Shown in pieces: positions 7,408 to 16,365 of a stretch of DNA of 64,000 nucleotides. Source of the DNA: Paenibacillus guangzhouensis. GTDB lineage: Bacteria > Bacillota > Bacilli > Paenibacillales > Paenibacillaceae. A program made the position numbers and the translations under genes. The stretch covers positions 3,224,001-3,288,000 of the forward strand of contig NZ_CP045293.1 of the NCBI RefSeq assembly GCF_009363075.1, in the 5' to 3' direction. Position 1 is the first letter of the stretch, and the number at the start of each line of letters is the position of its first letter. The notes beneath the pieces were generated by a model, which was given only the letters and a program-made list of their open reading frames with translations, did no database searches and had not been told where the DNA came from.

Positions 7408-9741
7408 TTAAGATTGCTCCGTCCATGTCCAGATCGGATCTGCAGGCGGAGCCAAGCGAAGCTCGGCAACCTTCCGTCTCGCCTCGTCCGTCATCGGGAT
7501 TCCCCAGTGCTCGAAGAACTCAACAAGATCGCAGCCGCTAACTTGGGAAGCCATGACAACAAACAGATCGATTTTCTGCTGCTCATCCTCATCTTCATCC
7601 ATAGATACCTGCTCCCTCGGAAGCTCCCGATAAGCGATATGCAGATTCGTATAGAACCCCCAACCGAAGGCCATCTGCAACTGTTTGATCATCACGAGTC
7701 GCTCGAAGTAGCCGGTGTCCTCGAAATTTTTGCCGGGATCGTCGCTGTTCACGAACGCCATCGCCTTCTCGTAGTAATTCTTACCGTTCTTATCCAGCTC
7801 GAACAGTCTCGATCGATTCCCATATGCTATCTGAATATGCAGCGAATGCAGATTAACGGATACTTCAACGATCGGCTCCCAGAACCACGGAATCTGCTGA
7901 TAGTTATGGCCGAGCTCATGCCAGAATCCCCACGCATTCGTCTGGATCACGTTCACGTCGACCGCTTCGCGGGAGGTCACGCCCTCGAAGAACATGATCG
8001 GATAACCGGAATGCATCCAACCGGCGCTAATCTGGATATCCGCGACGAGCCGTTGTGGATTGTCTGGACTCCGGTGCGGCATATCAAGATCATGTCCGAC
8101 ACCGACCAACGCATCGTACCTCTCCGCGATTTCATCCCACTTCGCCATCAGCTGCTCGGGATGCGTAAGCGCCAAGACATCAGCTGTTGGGACCGTCACG
8201 ATAATCCGTTTGCCCTGCAGCTCCGCCCATGGCGCAGGATAATGCTTGATCGTCTCATGCCACTCCTGATCCGTTGTCTGGCCCAACACGAAATACGGAG
8301 CCCGCACAGCGCCATGGATCGTCACCTGTAACCGCACACCTGCTTCCGACTTCCGCGGAATGAGATAGATCAGCCCGCCGTACGGGCTATTCAATCGGTT
8401 TACACCGGGATGCAGCCTCTCCTTCAATGCGACCACCGGCACACGATCCCATACAGGAAGATCACACAGATGGTCCGTGTGGATGCCGATTTGCGCATCG
8501 AAATGCAGGTACCCTGCATCCTCAGGCACGACAATGGTAATCACGCTGCCAGCTGGCGCATACAGGCCCGTGCTATGCCAGTTCTCCGGTGCAGATAACA
8601 TACGCATATAGCTTAAATCCAAATAATCGAAATTGACATCGATGACTTGATCATTCACGATCGATGCATCTTCGCGGACGGCTCGCGGGAATACGTCGGC
8701 ATACGGCGACTTCACATTGTCCGGATCCAGCGTCACATGCTGAAACGCATAGGATAAGATCGTCGCTGTATACGGCAGCTTCGCTCGATCGAGCGGCAGC
8801 GTAGCCGGCTCGATGACAGCCGCTTCCGCTTGAATTGTCCGCAGCAGCGGTGCTTCGTTCGGCAGGGCACGGACGACGCCATCGACGATCGCGGTCATCA
8901 CCCGCACCTTGTCTTCGACGCTCGCGTCCGATCTGCCGATCTCAAGCTGCTCGAACGTCAGCATGCCGCTCTCAATCGCTGCCATCTGCTCCCACAGCTG
9001 CATCGCGTGCGTATGGATCGCTTGATCGGCGGCTAACTTCGGCAGTTTATCCGTAGGCCGCACGTACCACTGCGCTACGCTGTCGAGCATTAGCAGCCCA
9101 AATTCGTACAGCAGCTGCTGCAGCGGGTGATCGCCCAGCTTCGTTGGCCGGCCCACAGCACGGGCACTGAACGCCTCCGCTGGCGATGCGCAGAGCTGCC
9201 ATCCTTTTTGGGCGACGATGATCGCCCCGCCACAATGGACATATGACGCAAGGACAGGAATAGCTGCAGCATCGATGGAAGCATCGACATTCAGAACGGG
9301 ATAACGAGACGGATCGAGATCCGCCGACGACCAATCCTGGAATGGCATAATCTCGATAGGCAGGGCCGGATCAACGGTGAGTGTCTCCACAGCCGTTGCG
9401 AGCAGCAAATACTTGCCGCCTTCCAATGCCCCTTGATAATTCCCTTTGTCCTCCGTCAGCCATAGCAATAGATTACGTGCAAGTGTGCTGCATACAGTAT
9501 TCGAACCCGTAAGATCGAAATAGGACGCGTTACCCAGCAGTACGACACGCCCTTCGCCGTAACGTGACGCTGCGATGATTGGACTCGACTCCGGTGCGAT
9601 AAGTACAGAGAATGCTTCGTCGCCGATTGCAGCGACGCCACCGCTCTTCACGAACACGGGAAGAGATTCGATATCCCGATAGATCAGATCAAAATCATCT
9701 TGCAAGCCTGCCCACTGTCGTTTTTCAACTTCGATTCCCAT
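7408..9741 (-). CDS. M60-family (enhancin/mucinase-like) zinc metallopeptidase, no signal peptide
   Basis: A 777-residue protein whose HELGH motif at residues 608-612, followed by a glutamate at 622, matches the M60 gluzincin signature HExxHx(8-28)E. The preceding region (about residues 395-500, STGLYAPAGSVITIVVPEDA) is the conserved beta domain in front of M60 catalytic cores, and the N-terminal 250 residues resemble a ThuA/glutamine-amidotransferase-like fold (PIIAASRYGEGRVVLLGNAS). M60 enzymes cleave mucin-type O-glycoproteins. No secretion signal is visible and the ATG at 9741 has a strong site (ggaggttgaagg), so the protein seems to stay in the cytoplasm. It starts 34 bp after the binding-protein gene, so it is co-transcribed with a carbohydrate importer and probably acts on imported glycopeptides (inference). 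Confidence 0.85.
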   Translation of the reverse strand: MGIEVEKRQWAGLQDDFDLIYRDIESLPVFVKSGGVAAIGDEAFSVLIAPESSPIIAASRYGEGRVVLLGNASYFDLTGSNTVCSTLARNLLLWLTEDKGNYQGALEGGKYLLLATAVETLTVDPALPIEIMPFQDWSSADLDPSRYPVLNVDASIDAAAIPVLASYVHCGGAIIVAQKGWQLCASPAEAFSARAVGRPTKLGDHPLQQLLYEFGLLMLDSVAQWYVRPTDKLPKLAADQAIHTHAMQLWEQMAAIESGMLTFEQLEIGRSDASVEDKVRVMTAIVDGVVRALPNEAPLLRTIQAEAAVIEPATLPLDRAKLPYTATILSYAFQHVTLDPDNVKSPYADVFPRAVREDASIVNDQVIDVNFDYLDLSYMRMLSAPENWHSTGLYAPAGSVITIVVPEDAGYLHFDAQIGIHTDHLCDLPVWDRVPVVALKERLHPGVNRLNSPYGGLIYLIPRKSEAGVRLQVTIHGAVRAPYFVLGQTTDQEWHETIKHYPAPWAELQGKRIIVTVPTADVLALTHPEQLMAKWDEIAERYDALVGVGHDLDMPHRSPDNPQRLVADIQISAGWMHSGYPIMFFEGVTSREAVDVNVIQTNAWGFWHELGHNYQQIPWFWEPIVEVSVNLHSLHIQIAYGNRSRLFELDKNGKNYYEKAMAFVNSDDPGKNFEDTGYFERLVMIKQLQMAFGWGFYTNLHIAYRELPREQVSMDEDEDEQQKIDLFVVMASQVSGCDLVEFFEHWGIPMTDEARRKVAELRLAPPADPIWTWTEQS

Positions 9742-9775
9742 CCTTCAACCTCCCGTATCAGCTCTCGATTTTCTT

Positions 9776-11434
9776 CTATTTTTCACCCATATATCGGTCA
9801 TACGCTTGTTTATAAATCTCCATATACCGTGCCAGGTTCATCTTCTGAATCGTCGATACGTATTCATCCCATTTGTCGAAGGATTCGTCTCCGATAATGA
9901 ACTTATCCCGCATTTCGCCTACATAGGTCGTAATGTCGTTCGCGATCGTCGTCAGCTCTTCCGTCTCCTCCGCTGTATAGTTGAATGATGGCCATACGTC
10001 GTCGATCTTGATCGTGAACGGCTCCGCTTTTTTCGCATTGTCGACCGAGGTTGGACGTCCTTCCGCACCTTTGAAGAACTTCTGCTTCACGATGCCAGGA
10101 TAATAACCGCCCGGCCACATGAGGTATTGACTGATCGCTTGGTCGAGCGTTAGGCCTTTCGGATTTTTCGTGATTTCATCCGTATATTCGAATTCGCCGT
10201 TCGGCATTTCCTTGTACGTCACGTCTTTCCAACCGAGGAAGAACATTTTGGCTCCTTCATCGCTGTAGAAATAATCCATCCATCTAACCATTTCAGCTGG
10301 ATTTTTGTTATTAGCGGTCAATACGAACATACCAAGTCCGCCCACCGGTGAACCAAGCATCGTATTTAGTCGGTCGCCATGCGGTCCTTCGAGCACCGGT
10401 GTGCCAATGTACCCCTCTTGGCTGAATACTGCTGTCGGATCTACACTGTCAAGGAACCCGTACACGCCGGTCGAGGCTTTGGACGTGAATTCTGTATCTT
10501 TACCGTTCAATGTGAACAACTCACTGTCGAGTAATCCGTCTTTGTAGAGTTTGTGTGCATATTCGAGCAATTCCTTATAACGCGATTCCGTCGGGATGAA
10601 GCGCAAGCTGCCGCTGCTTGGATCCGTATCGACGTAAGGATGCGTCGAGCCATGGTTGCCGAGACCGAACGAACCTTTCAAGAAACTAATAAGTCCGTCC
10701 GCACCGTAGCCGCTGCCCCAACCGATTTCATCCGCTTTGCCATTCTTGTTCGGATCTTTTTCCTTAATGGCTTTGAGCACGTTATAGAAATCGTCTAGCG
10801 TCTTCGGCTCCTGCAAGCCAAGATTGTCGAGCCATTCTTTCTTCATCCACGGCGTACCATAGAACAAGGACTTGAATTCCGGATCGTAAATCGTTGGCAT
10901 CCCATAGATGCTGCCATCCGGCATCGTGATCGCCTTCCGCACCAGCGGGTATTTCTCCATAATCGCCTTGAAATTCGGCGCATATTGATCGATGTAATCA
11001 TTCAGTTTCAGGAACGCGCCTTCTTGTCCATATTTAATCAAGTCCGCACGTGGAATCGCTGCGGCGAAGAACATATCCGGCAAATCCCCGCCGCCCAGCA
11101 CGATATTGCGTTTCTCCTTCAAATTCGATTGCGAAGCAACCGTCCAGTCAATGTGGATGTTCGTCATCTTCTCATATTCTTGCCACAGCTTTAGCTTATT
11201 CCAATCCGCAAAATCATACAGCTTGGAGCCGAACCCTTTAATCGTAATTTTATCTTTGACGATCGGAAAACCTTCCGCTGTCGCATTCTCTGATGCTGGC
11301 GCCGAATCTCCTGCCCCTTTCGCTGAATCTTTGCCACGCTCTGATGACGCATTGTCCCCTCCGCTGCATCCTGCAAATAATGAAACCATAAGTGTAAGCA
11401 CGAGCAGTAGTAGACTGAACTTTCTTCCCTTCAT
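9776..11434 (-). CDS. ABC transporter binding lipoprotein, LplA/YtcQ type
   Basis: A 552-residue solute-binding protein with a lipoprotein signal (KFSLLLLVLTLMVSLFAGCSG, lipobox LFAGC) and a Ser/Ala/Gly-rich linker. The mature part shows family landmarks such as DLPDMFFAAAIPRADL, LNDYIDQYAPNFKAIMEKYP, KDPNKNGKADEIGWGSGYG (a Ca-binding-like DxNxNGxxDE loop) and the YMGEK C-terminus. The ribosome site ggaggggtaacgac precedes ATG 11434. It follows the two permease genes and precedes the M60 peptidase in one operon. The ATPase (MsmX-like) must be encoded elsewhere. The ligand is unknown, but the M60 partner suggests a glycan or glycopeptide. Confidence 0.93.
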   Translation of the reverse strand: MKGRKFSLLLLVLTLMVSLFAGCSGGDNASSERGKDSAKGAGDSAPASENATAEGFPIVKDKITIKGFGSKLYDFADWNKLKLWQEYEKMTNIHIDWTVASQSNLKEKRNIVLGGGDLPDMFFAAAIPRADLIKYGQEGAFLKLNDYIDQYAPNFKAIMEKYPLVRKAITMPDGSIYGMPTIYDPEFKSLFYGTPWMKKEWLDNLGLQEPKTLDDFYNVLKAIKEKDPNKNGKADEIGWGSGYGADGLISFLKGSFGLGNHGSTHPYVDTDPSSGSLRFIPTESRYKELLEYAHKLYKDGLLDSELFTLNGKDTEFTSKASTGVYGFLDSVDPTAVFSQEGYIGTPVLEGPHGDRLNTMLGSPVGGLGMFVLTANNKNPAEMVRWMDYFYSDEGAKMFFLGWKDVTYKEMPNGEFEYTDEITKNPKGLTLDQAISQYLMWPGGYYPGIVKQKFFKGAEGRPTSVDNAKKAEPFTIKIDDVWPSFNYTAEETEELTTIANDITTYVGEMRDKFIIGDESFDKWDEYVSTIQKMNLARYMEIYKQAYDRYMGEK

Positions 11435-11478
11435 GTCGTTACCCCTCCATTATTTTTTTCATATGGTCATATCGTCGG

Positions 11479-12363
11479 CTAGCCCTTCAGCGCACCGATC
11501 ATAACGCCTTTCACGAAATACTTCTGCAAGAACGGGTACAACAGCAAGACCGGCAAATTGGCGACAACGATGATGGCATATTTGATCCCCTCTACACTCA
11601 TCGCCTGCTTCGCGACCGCTTCCTGCGTCAGCTTCGCCATATCCTTCATCGAGTTCTGAATGAGCATTTCCCTCAAGATAAGCTGCAGCGGAAACTTATC
11701 CTTGTCGTTCAAATAGATCAAGGCATTAAAAAACGCGTTCCAGTGGCCGACAGCATAGAACAGAATCATGACCGCAATGACAGGCATCGATAACGGTAGC
11801 ACGATTCGAATCAAAATCTGCCAGTTGGCGCAGCCGTCGATCATCGCGGACTCCTGAATTTCATGCGGAATGCTGGATTGGAAGAACGTACGCATGATGA
11901 TAATGTTCCAGACGGATACGGCATTTGGAATCACCATCACCCAGAACGTGTCGAGCATATGCAGTTTTTTGATCAGCAAATACGTCGGAATGAGGCCGCC
12001 GCTGAAGAACAGCGTGACCACCATCATCGCCATCACGAAATTCCGGCCTGCAAAATCTTTGCGAGACATCGGGTACGCAGCAAGAATGGTCATCAGCAGA
12101 TTAATCGATGTGCCAACGAGCGTATAGACTATCGTATTTCTGTAGCCAATCCACAAATCTTTGTTCTGAAAAATTTTCGAGTATGCATCCAAGTTAATGC
12201 CTTTTGGCAGCAGCCACATTTCGCCGCGCAGCACAAAATCCGGTTTGGAAAAAGAAGCGCTAAGCACGAACACCAGCGGATAAATGACAACGGCGGCGAT
12301 CAGCGCGAGTAGGATATAGTTGATAATCTCGACCAGACGGTCTCCACGGCTTTGCAATCCCAT
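11479..12363 (-). CDS. Carbohydrate ABC transporter permease, LplC/YtcP type
   Basis: A 294-residue inner-membrane permease with six predicted hydrophobic segments. The EAA loop that contacts the ATPase is IQESAMIDGCANWQILIRIV followed by LPLSMPVIAV. The C-terminal LQKYFVKGVMIGALKG is the standard end of the LplC family. It pairs with the LplB permease encoded 16 bp upstream and with the binding protein encoded 44 bp downstream. Confidence 0.95.
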   Translation of the reverse strand: MGLQSRGDRLVEIINYILLALIAAVVIYPLVFVLSASFSKPDFVLRGEMWLLPKGINLDAYSKIFQNKDLWIGYRNTIVYTLVGTSINLLMTILAAYPMSRKDFAGRNFVMAMMVVTLFFSGGLIPTYLLIKKLHMLDTFWVMVIPNAVSVWNIIIMRTFFQSSIPHEIQESAMIDGCANWQILIRIVLPLSMPVIAVMILFYAVGHWNAFFNALIYLNDKDKFPLQLILREMLIQNSMKDMAKLTQEAVAKQAMSVEGIKYAIIVVANLPVLLLYPFLQKYFVKGVMIGALKG

Positions 12364-12379
12364 AGCATTATTTCACTCC

Positions 12380-13330
12380 TTACCACAAGCTGGTATCGTT
12401 CACTCGACGGGCCACATAATTGACCGTGACGAGCAAGATGAAATTGATGATTGAATTGAACAGATCTACGGCTGTAGAGAAGCTGTATTGCGCATCCAGA
12501 ATCCCGCTGCGATAGACGTATGTCGAGATAATATCCGATCCAGACATGTTCAAGTTGTTCTGCATGAGGAGCACCTTCTCAAAGCCGATGCTTAAGACCG
12601 AACCGAGATTCAAGATCAGCAAAATGACAATGGTCGGCATAATACCTGGAATATTGATGTGCCAGATACGCTGCAGCTTCGTCGCGCCGTCGACTTTGGC
12701 TGCCTCATGCAGCTGCGTATCGATACCCGCCAACGATGCTAGATAAATGATGGAGCTCCAGCCAGCTGTCTGCCACACATCTGAGAATACATATAGGGTC
12801 TTGAACCATCCCGCACTTGTCATGAATGCGATCGGGTCACCGCCAAAAGCTTGAATAATATGATTGATGAGGCCTGTTCTAGGTGAGAGGAAGATGAAGA
12901 GCATCCCAACGATTACAACGGTGGAGAGAAAATAGGGTGCATAAGTAATCGTCTGAACGAATTTCTTGAACCGGTTCGATTTGACCTCGTTCAGCATAAG
13001 TGCAAGGATAATTGGAATTGGAAAGCCGATCGCGAGAGAGTAGACGCCTAGCAGGAAGGAATTGCGAATCAACCGCCAAAAATAATAGCTGTCAAAAAAG
13101 CGTTCGAAATGTTTGAAGCCGACCCATGGACTGTCCCAGATGCCTTTGAATGCGGAAAAATCTTTGAAAGCGATTTGTATGCCGTATAGCGGAAGGTAAG
13201 CAAAGATCACGAAGAAAGCGATTACAGGAATAATCATGAGATATAAGTCCCAGTTTCGTTTGACCGTTTTGAGTAGCGGTGAGGTCGCTGTGCGGGTTCG
13301 GTCTTGCTCCACTCGGAGTTCAGGTGTCAT
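12380..13330 (-). CDS. Carbohydrate ABC transporter permease, LplB type
   Basis: A 316-residue permease, first gene of the operon. Landmarks are YLPLYGIQIAFKDFSAFKGI, TGLINHIIQAFGGDPI, the EAA loop LHEAAKVDGATKLQRIWHIN-IPGIMPT, and the terminal VNYVARRVNDTSLW. The ATG at 13330 is preferred; a TTG three codons earlier is possible, and neither has an ideal ribosome site. Its product forms a heterodimer with the LplC-type permease. Confidence 0.93.
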   Translation of the reverse strand: MTPELRVEQDRTRTATSPLLKTVKRNWDLYLMIIPVIAFFVIFAYLPLYGIQIAFKDFSAFKGIWDSPWVGFKHFERFFDSYYFWRLIRNSFLLGVYSLAIGFPIPIILALMLNEVKSNRFKKFVQTITYAPYFLSTVVIVGMLFIFLSPRTGLINHIIQAFGGDPIAFMTSAGWFKTLYVFSDVWQTAGWSSIIYLASLAGIDTQLHEAAKVDGATKLQRIWHINIPGIMPTIVILLILNLGSVLSIGFEKVLLMQNNLNMSGSDIISTYVYRSGILDAQYSFSTAVDLFNSIINFILLVTVNYVARRVNDTSLW

Positions 13331-13380
13331 TTGTTCCAAAAATTCATCGACCCTCTTTCATAAAATCGGGTATTGAAGCT

Positions 13381-13416
13381 TACATAGTTGGGCACAAAAA
13401 TATGACAACGTTTGCC
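13381..13416 (-). promoter_or_regulatory. Promoter and LacI-type operator of the importer-M60 operon
   Basis: On the minus strand TTGTCA (13403-13408) and TATGTA (13381-13386) are 16 bp apart. GACAACGTTTGCC (13404-13416, plus reading) overlaps the -35 and has the central AACGTT core of LacI-family operators. The adjacent LacI-type regulator is the likely ligand-controlled repressor. Confidence 0.45.
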
Positions 13417-13476
13417 TGTAGGGCATAGGAAATGATAGGCATCTCAGCTGACGGATCGAACGTCCCGTAAATGCCC

Positions 13477-14538
13477 TTAATCATTCCGATGGTAATCTGA
13501 AGACTGACGTGTAATGAGCTCATGCGGCATTAATAACTGAAAGGTAGGCCGGAAGTCGCTCTGCATGTAGTCGATCAATGTCTTGATCGCCGTTATGCCC
13601 AGCTCGAATTTCGGCACATGTATCGTTGATAATGGGGGTGAAGTATATTGCGACAATTCAATATTATCGATCCCGATAAACGCGATGTCCTCCGGAACAC
13701 GGAATCCCCGTTCAATGGCTGCTCGCATAGCCGGAAGCGCCAATCGATCGCTTGCTGCGAATATCGCCGTAGGCAGCTGCTTGCCTTGGTTCCGATCGAG
13801 CATCTCCAGCATCCAGCTGTAGCTCCGATCAACGACCCACTCCGTATTGATGAGCCATTCTTTTCGGATTTCTAGACCCGCTTTCTGCATCGATAACTTA
13901 TACCCGATATACCGATCTTCGCTCTCGAGTTCGCCGTCGTAACCATATCCACCAATATAGCCAATGTGCCGATGGCCTTGTTCAATCAAGTGATTGACGG
14001 CTGTCTCCGCAGCGGCAATGTGATCGAAATTGATATCTTGGATATTCGGGCTGTCAGACATTACACCTACGATTGCCGGGACATGCTTCTGAATCAAGCT
14101 GACCATGTCGTTATCCTCGTAAACATCCCCGAATATGACGACGCCGTCGACGCGCTGCTCATAGAGCACCTTTTGTAATGCAGCTTCATTCCGTAGCTCC
14201 TTGAACGTGTACATATAAGCGAACGTATAGCCGAAGTCCTCCAGCATCTTGCGCATGCCGGCAAAAATCGTTGTGAAGAACGGATCCTGCTCTGCGGAGT
14301 ATAGTGTCCAAGAAGAGATCAGCCCGATTTGCATGGTAGGCTGCTTCGATCCCGCATGTTTTTTCATCACCAGCTTGCGGGCAGATTCGTTGGGCTCATA
14401 ACCAAGCTCTTGAACTGCGCGCCATATCTTGCTCCTTGTCTCCTCACTAACATGTTTGGTTACATCGCTGTTGATGACGCGGGAGACCGTAGAGATCGAC
14501 ACGCCGACAGCTTCTGCAATATCTTTTAATGTTGTCAC
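13477..14538 (-). CDS. LacI-family transcriptional regulator
   Basis: A 353-residue repressor-type protein. Residues 2-50 (TLKDIAEAVGVSISTVSRVI) are the LacI helix-turn-helix and the rest is a type I periplasmic-binding-like effector domain with DGVVIFGDVYEDNDM, HRHIGYIGGYGYDGE and FIGIDNIELSQYTSPPLSTI. The start is a GTG at 14538 with ggag ten bases upstream. It is transcribed ahead of, and in the same direction as, the importer-M60 operon and probably controls it. Its own promoter carries a LacI/cre-like operator in the spacer. Confidence 0.92.
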   Translation of the reverse strand: MTTLKDIAEAVGVSISTVSRVINSDVTKHVSEETRSKIWRAVQELGYEPNESARKLVMKKHAGSKQPTMQIGLISSWTLYSAEQDPFFTTIFAGMRKMLEDFGYTFAYMYTFKELRNEAALQKVLYEQRVDGVVIFGDVYEDNDMVSLIQKHVPAIVGVMSDSPNIQDINFDHIAAAETAVNHLIEQGHRHIGYIGGYGYDGELESEDRYIGYKLSMQKAGLEIRKEWLINTEWVVDRSYSWMLEMLDRNQGKQLPTAIFAASDRLALPAMRAAIERGFRVPEDIAFIGIDNIELSQYTSPPLSTIHVPKFELGITAIKTLIDYMQSDFRPTFQLLMPHELITRQSSDYHRND

Positions 14539-14743
14539 TTGCGGTTGGCTCCTTTACTGCCATTCATGTATGATTCGTAACTGCACTCTTCCATTGTACT
14601 GGAAGCGCAAACTCAAATCATACCCAAATGTGCTGGCACTGGCACATGATTATCTGCAAATCACCACCCCAACTTTTGCCCAAAAATCAGGGCAAATATG
14701 TGTAAAATGTCATTGATTTTTCACCCAAATCTTTACAAGGCTC

Positions 14744-14772
14744 ATTGTATTATGAATGCGTTTTCACGTCAA
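14744..14772 (-). promoter_or_regulatory. Promoter of the lacI-type gene with operator in the spacer
   Basis: On the minus strand TTGACG (14767-14772) and TACAAT (14744-14749) are exactly 17 bp apart, and the spacer holds TGAAAACGCATTCA (14753-14766), a palindromic cre/LacI-type site. The leader of about 200 nt also contains the dyad ATGTGC/GCACAT at 14632-14649. The promoter fires out of the edge of the palindromic array. Confidence 0.7.
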
Positions 14773-14794
14773 CTGATTTTGATCAAATATTAAA

Positions 14795-15833
14795 TAACTG
14801 CTAAAAAGCAGTTATTGAGCTCAAATTGGCTGCGGCGCGCTGAATTAACTGCAAAAAAGCAGTTATTCGGCTTGGATTGGCCGCGAGGCGCTGAATTAAC
14901 TGCAAAAAAGCAGTTATTGAGCTCGAATCGGCCGCGGGGCTACGAAATAACTGCAAAAAGGCAGTTATTTTGCTCGAATCGGCCGCGAGGCACCGAAATA
15001 ACTGCAAAAAAGCAGTTATTGAGCTCAAATTGGCTGCGTAGTGCTGAAATAACTGCAAAAAGGCAGTTCTTTTGCTCGGATCGGATGCGGGGCGCCGAAA
15101 TAACTGCAAAAAGCAGTTATTCAGCTCGCATTGGCCACATCGTGCTGAATTAACTGCAAAAAGGCAGTTCTTTTGCTCGAATCGGCCGCGGCGCGCTGAA
15201 TTAACTGCAAAAAAGCAGTTATTTTGCTCAAATCGGCTGCAGGGCGCTGAATTAACTGCAAAAAGGCAGTTATTTTGCTCGAATCGGCTGCGGCGCGCTG
15301 AATTAACTGCAAAAAAGCAGTTATTTAGCTCGGATCGGCTGTAGCACGCCAAAATAACTGCAAAAAAACAGTTATTCGGCTTGGATTGGCCGCGGCGCGC
15401 CGAAATAACTGCAAAAAGGCAGTTATTTTGCTAGAATCGGCCGCGGCGCGCTGAATTAACTGCAAAAAAGCAGTTATTTTGCTCAAATCGGCTGCAGGGC
15501 GCTGAATTAACTGCAAAAAGGCAGTTATTTTGCTCGAATCGGCTGCGGCGCGCTGAATTAACTGCAAAAAAGCAGTTATTTAGCTCGGATCGGCTGTAGC
15601 ACGCCAAAATAACTGCAAAAAAACAGTTATTCGGCTTGGATTGGCCGCGGCGCGCCGAAATAACTGCAAAAAGGCAGTTATTTTGCTCGGATCGGCTGTA
15701 GCACGCCGAAATAACTGCAAAAAGGCAGTTATTCGGCTCGGATCGGCTACGGCACGCCGAAATAACTGCACAAAAGCAGTTATTTGGCTCGCATCGGCCG
15801 CGGCGCGCTGAAATAACTGCAAAAAAACAGTTC
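14795..15833. repeat. Tandem array of 21 palindromic units, period about 51 bp
   Basis: Twenty-one copies of a unit follow one another without interruption. Each unit has a hairpin AACTGC-A(5-7)-GCAGTT followed by ATT, a variable GCTCGAATCGG-like stretch and a GC-rich CGCGGCGCGCTGAA stretch. Stems are conserved while the connecting bases vary, and AAAAA loops vary in length. Units start near 14795, 14847, 14898, 14949, 15000, 15050, 15101, 15151, 15203, 15254, 15304, 15355, 15407, 15457, 15508, 15558, 15609, 15661, 15711, 15762 and 15815. Open frames across it on both strands are repeat-encoded and not considered genes. It is not a CRISPR: there are no unique spacers. It fills the gap between the LacI gene and a truncated exported-protein gene. 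Confidence 0.95.
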
Positions 15834-15840
15834 AACACCG

Positions 15841-15866
15841 ACCACCTTCGCAGAGGCGAAGGTGGT
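15841..15866. repeat. Perfect 11-bp hairpin at the end of the palindromic array
   Basis: ACCACCTTCGC and GCGAAGGTGGT flank an AGAG tetraloop. It follows the last array unit directly. There is no T-run on either side, so its role as terminator is doubtful; it may cap the array or be a separate RNA structure. Confidence 0.6.
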
Positions 15867-15919
15867 TACACGTGCTCGCTCACGCCCACGGTGCCCACGA
15901 TGCGATACACGACCGTTGC

Positions 15920-16255
15920 TTACCTCGTAGCCAACAACAAAAATCCCGTCAAGCCGATCGCTGGACGGGATCCCAAAGTATCATCTGAATTATGAACCTG
16001 CAATGATTTTACCTGCGATCGCAGCCAATGCTCATCGCCATTGTAATTGCCTGTCACGCCGGTACTCGTTCCCCAGGGGCCGACGTATTGAAATTGATTC
16101 ACATCCGGTCCAACCTCCGTATCATTGATGATTATTGTCGTCTGCTCCCCTGCAGCAGCATTCGCTCGCGACAGGAGAAGCCCGTTCTGGACAAATGCTG
16201 TCAGCAGCATACATAAGATGAGCGTCCGTGCGACGATTGATTTCTTCATCAACAT
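15920..16255 (-). pseudogene. Truncated exported-protein gene fused to its own terminator
   Basis: ATG 16255 has aaaggagg nine bases upstream and opens a clear signal peptide (MKKSIVARTLILCMLLTAFV ending in ANA-AAG), followed by about 45 residues (TIIINDTEVGPDVNQFQYVG, then PWGTSTG, NYNGDEHW) that look like the start of a beta-sandwich carbohydrate-binding or glycoside-hydrolase protein. After about residue 80 the frame leaves this fold and reads straight through a terminator hairpin (15944-15970) before stopping at 15920. A large internal deletion joining the 5' end to the 3' untranslated region is the simplest explanation. The promoter is intact and cre-regulated. Which hydrolase it was cannot be told. 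Confidence 0.65.
15938..15971 (-). terminator. Terminator inside the 3' end of the truncated gene
   Basis: On the minus strand ATCCCGTC pairs with GACGGGAT followed by TTTTG. Its position inside the open frame is the main sign that the frame is a deletion product. Confidence 0.75.
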
Positions 16256-16365
16256 TCTCCATAAGCCTCCTTTGAACATCGATTAACCTTAGCCACGCTT
16301 CCAACGATGCTGAGAACCACTCGATCTATGATGTGATCAACCACCTCCTCTGACAAATGAAAAAG

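Noticed and set aside
7414-8331. 305-codon plus-strand open frame
   Set aside because: Antisense to the M60 peptidase gene, no ribosome site, no recognisable domain.
14795-15833. CRISPR array
   Set aside because: The whole unit is repeated, there are no unique spacers, and no cas genes are present.
14801-15838. Open frames of 60-183 codons on both strands with repeating ITAFLQL/AVNSAR-like residues
   Set aside because: They are translations of the 51-bp palindromic array; they lack ribosome sites and their repeated residues come from the hairpin.
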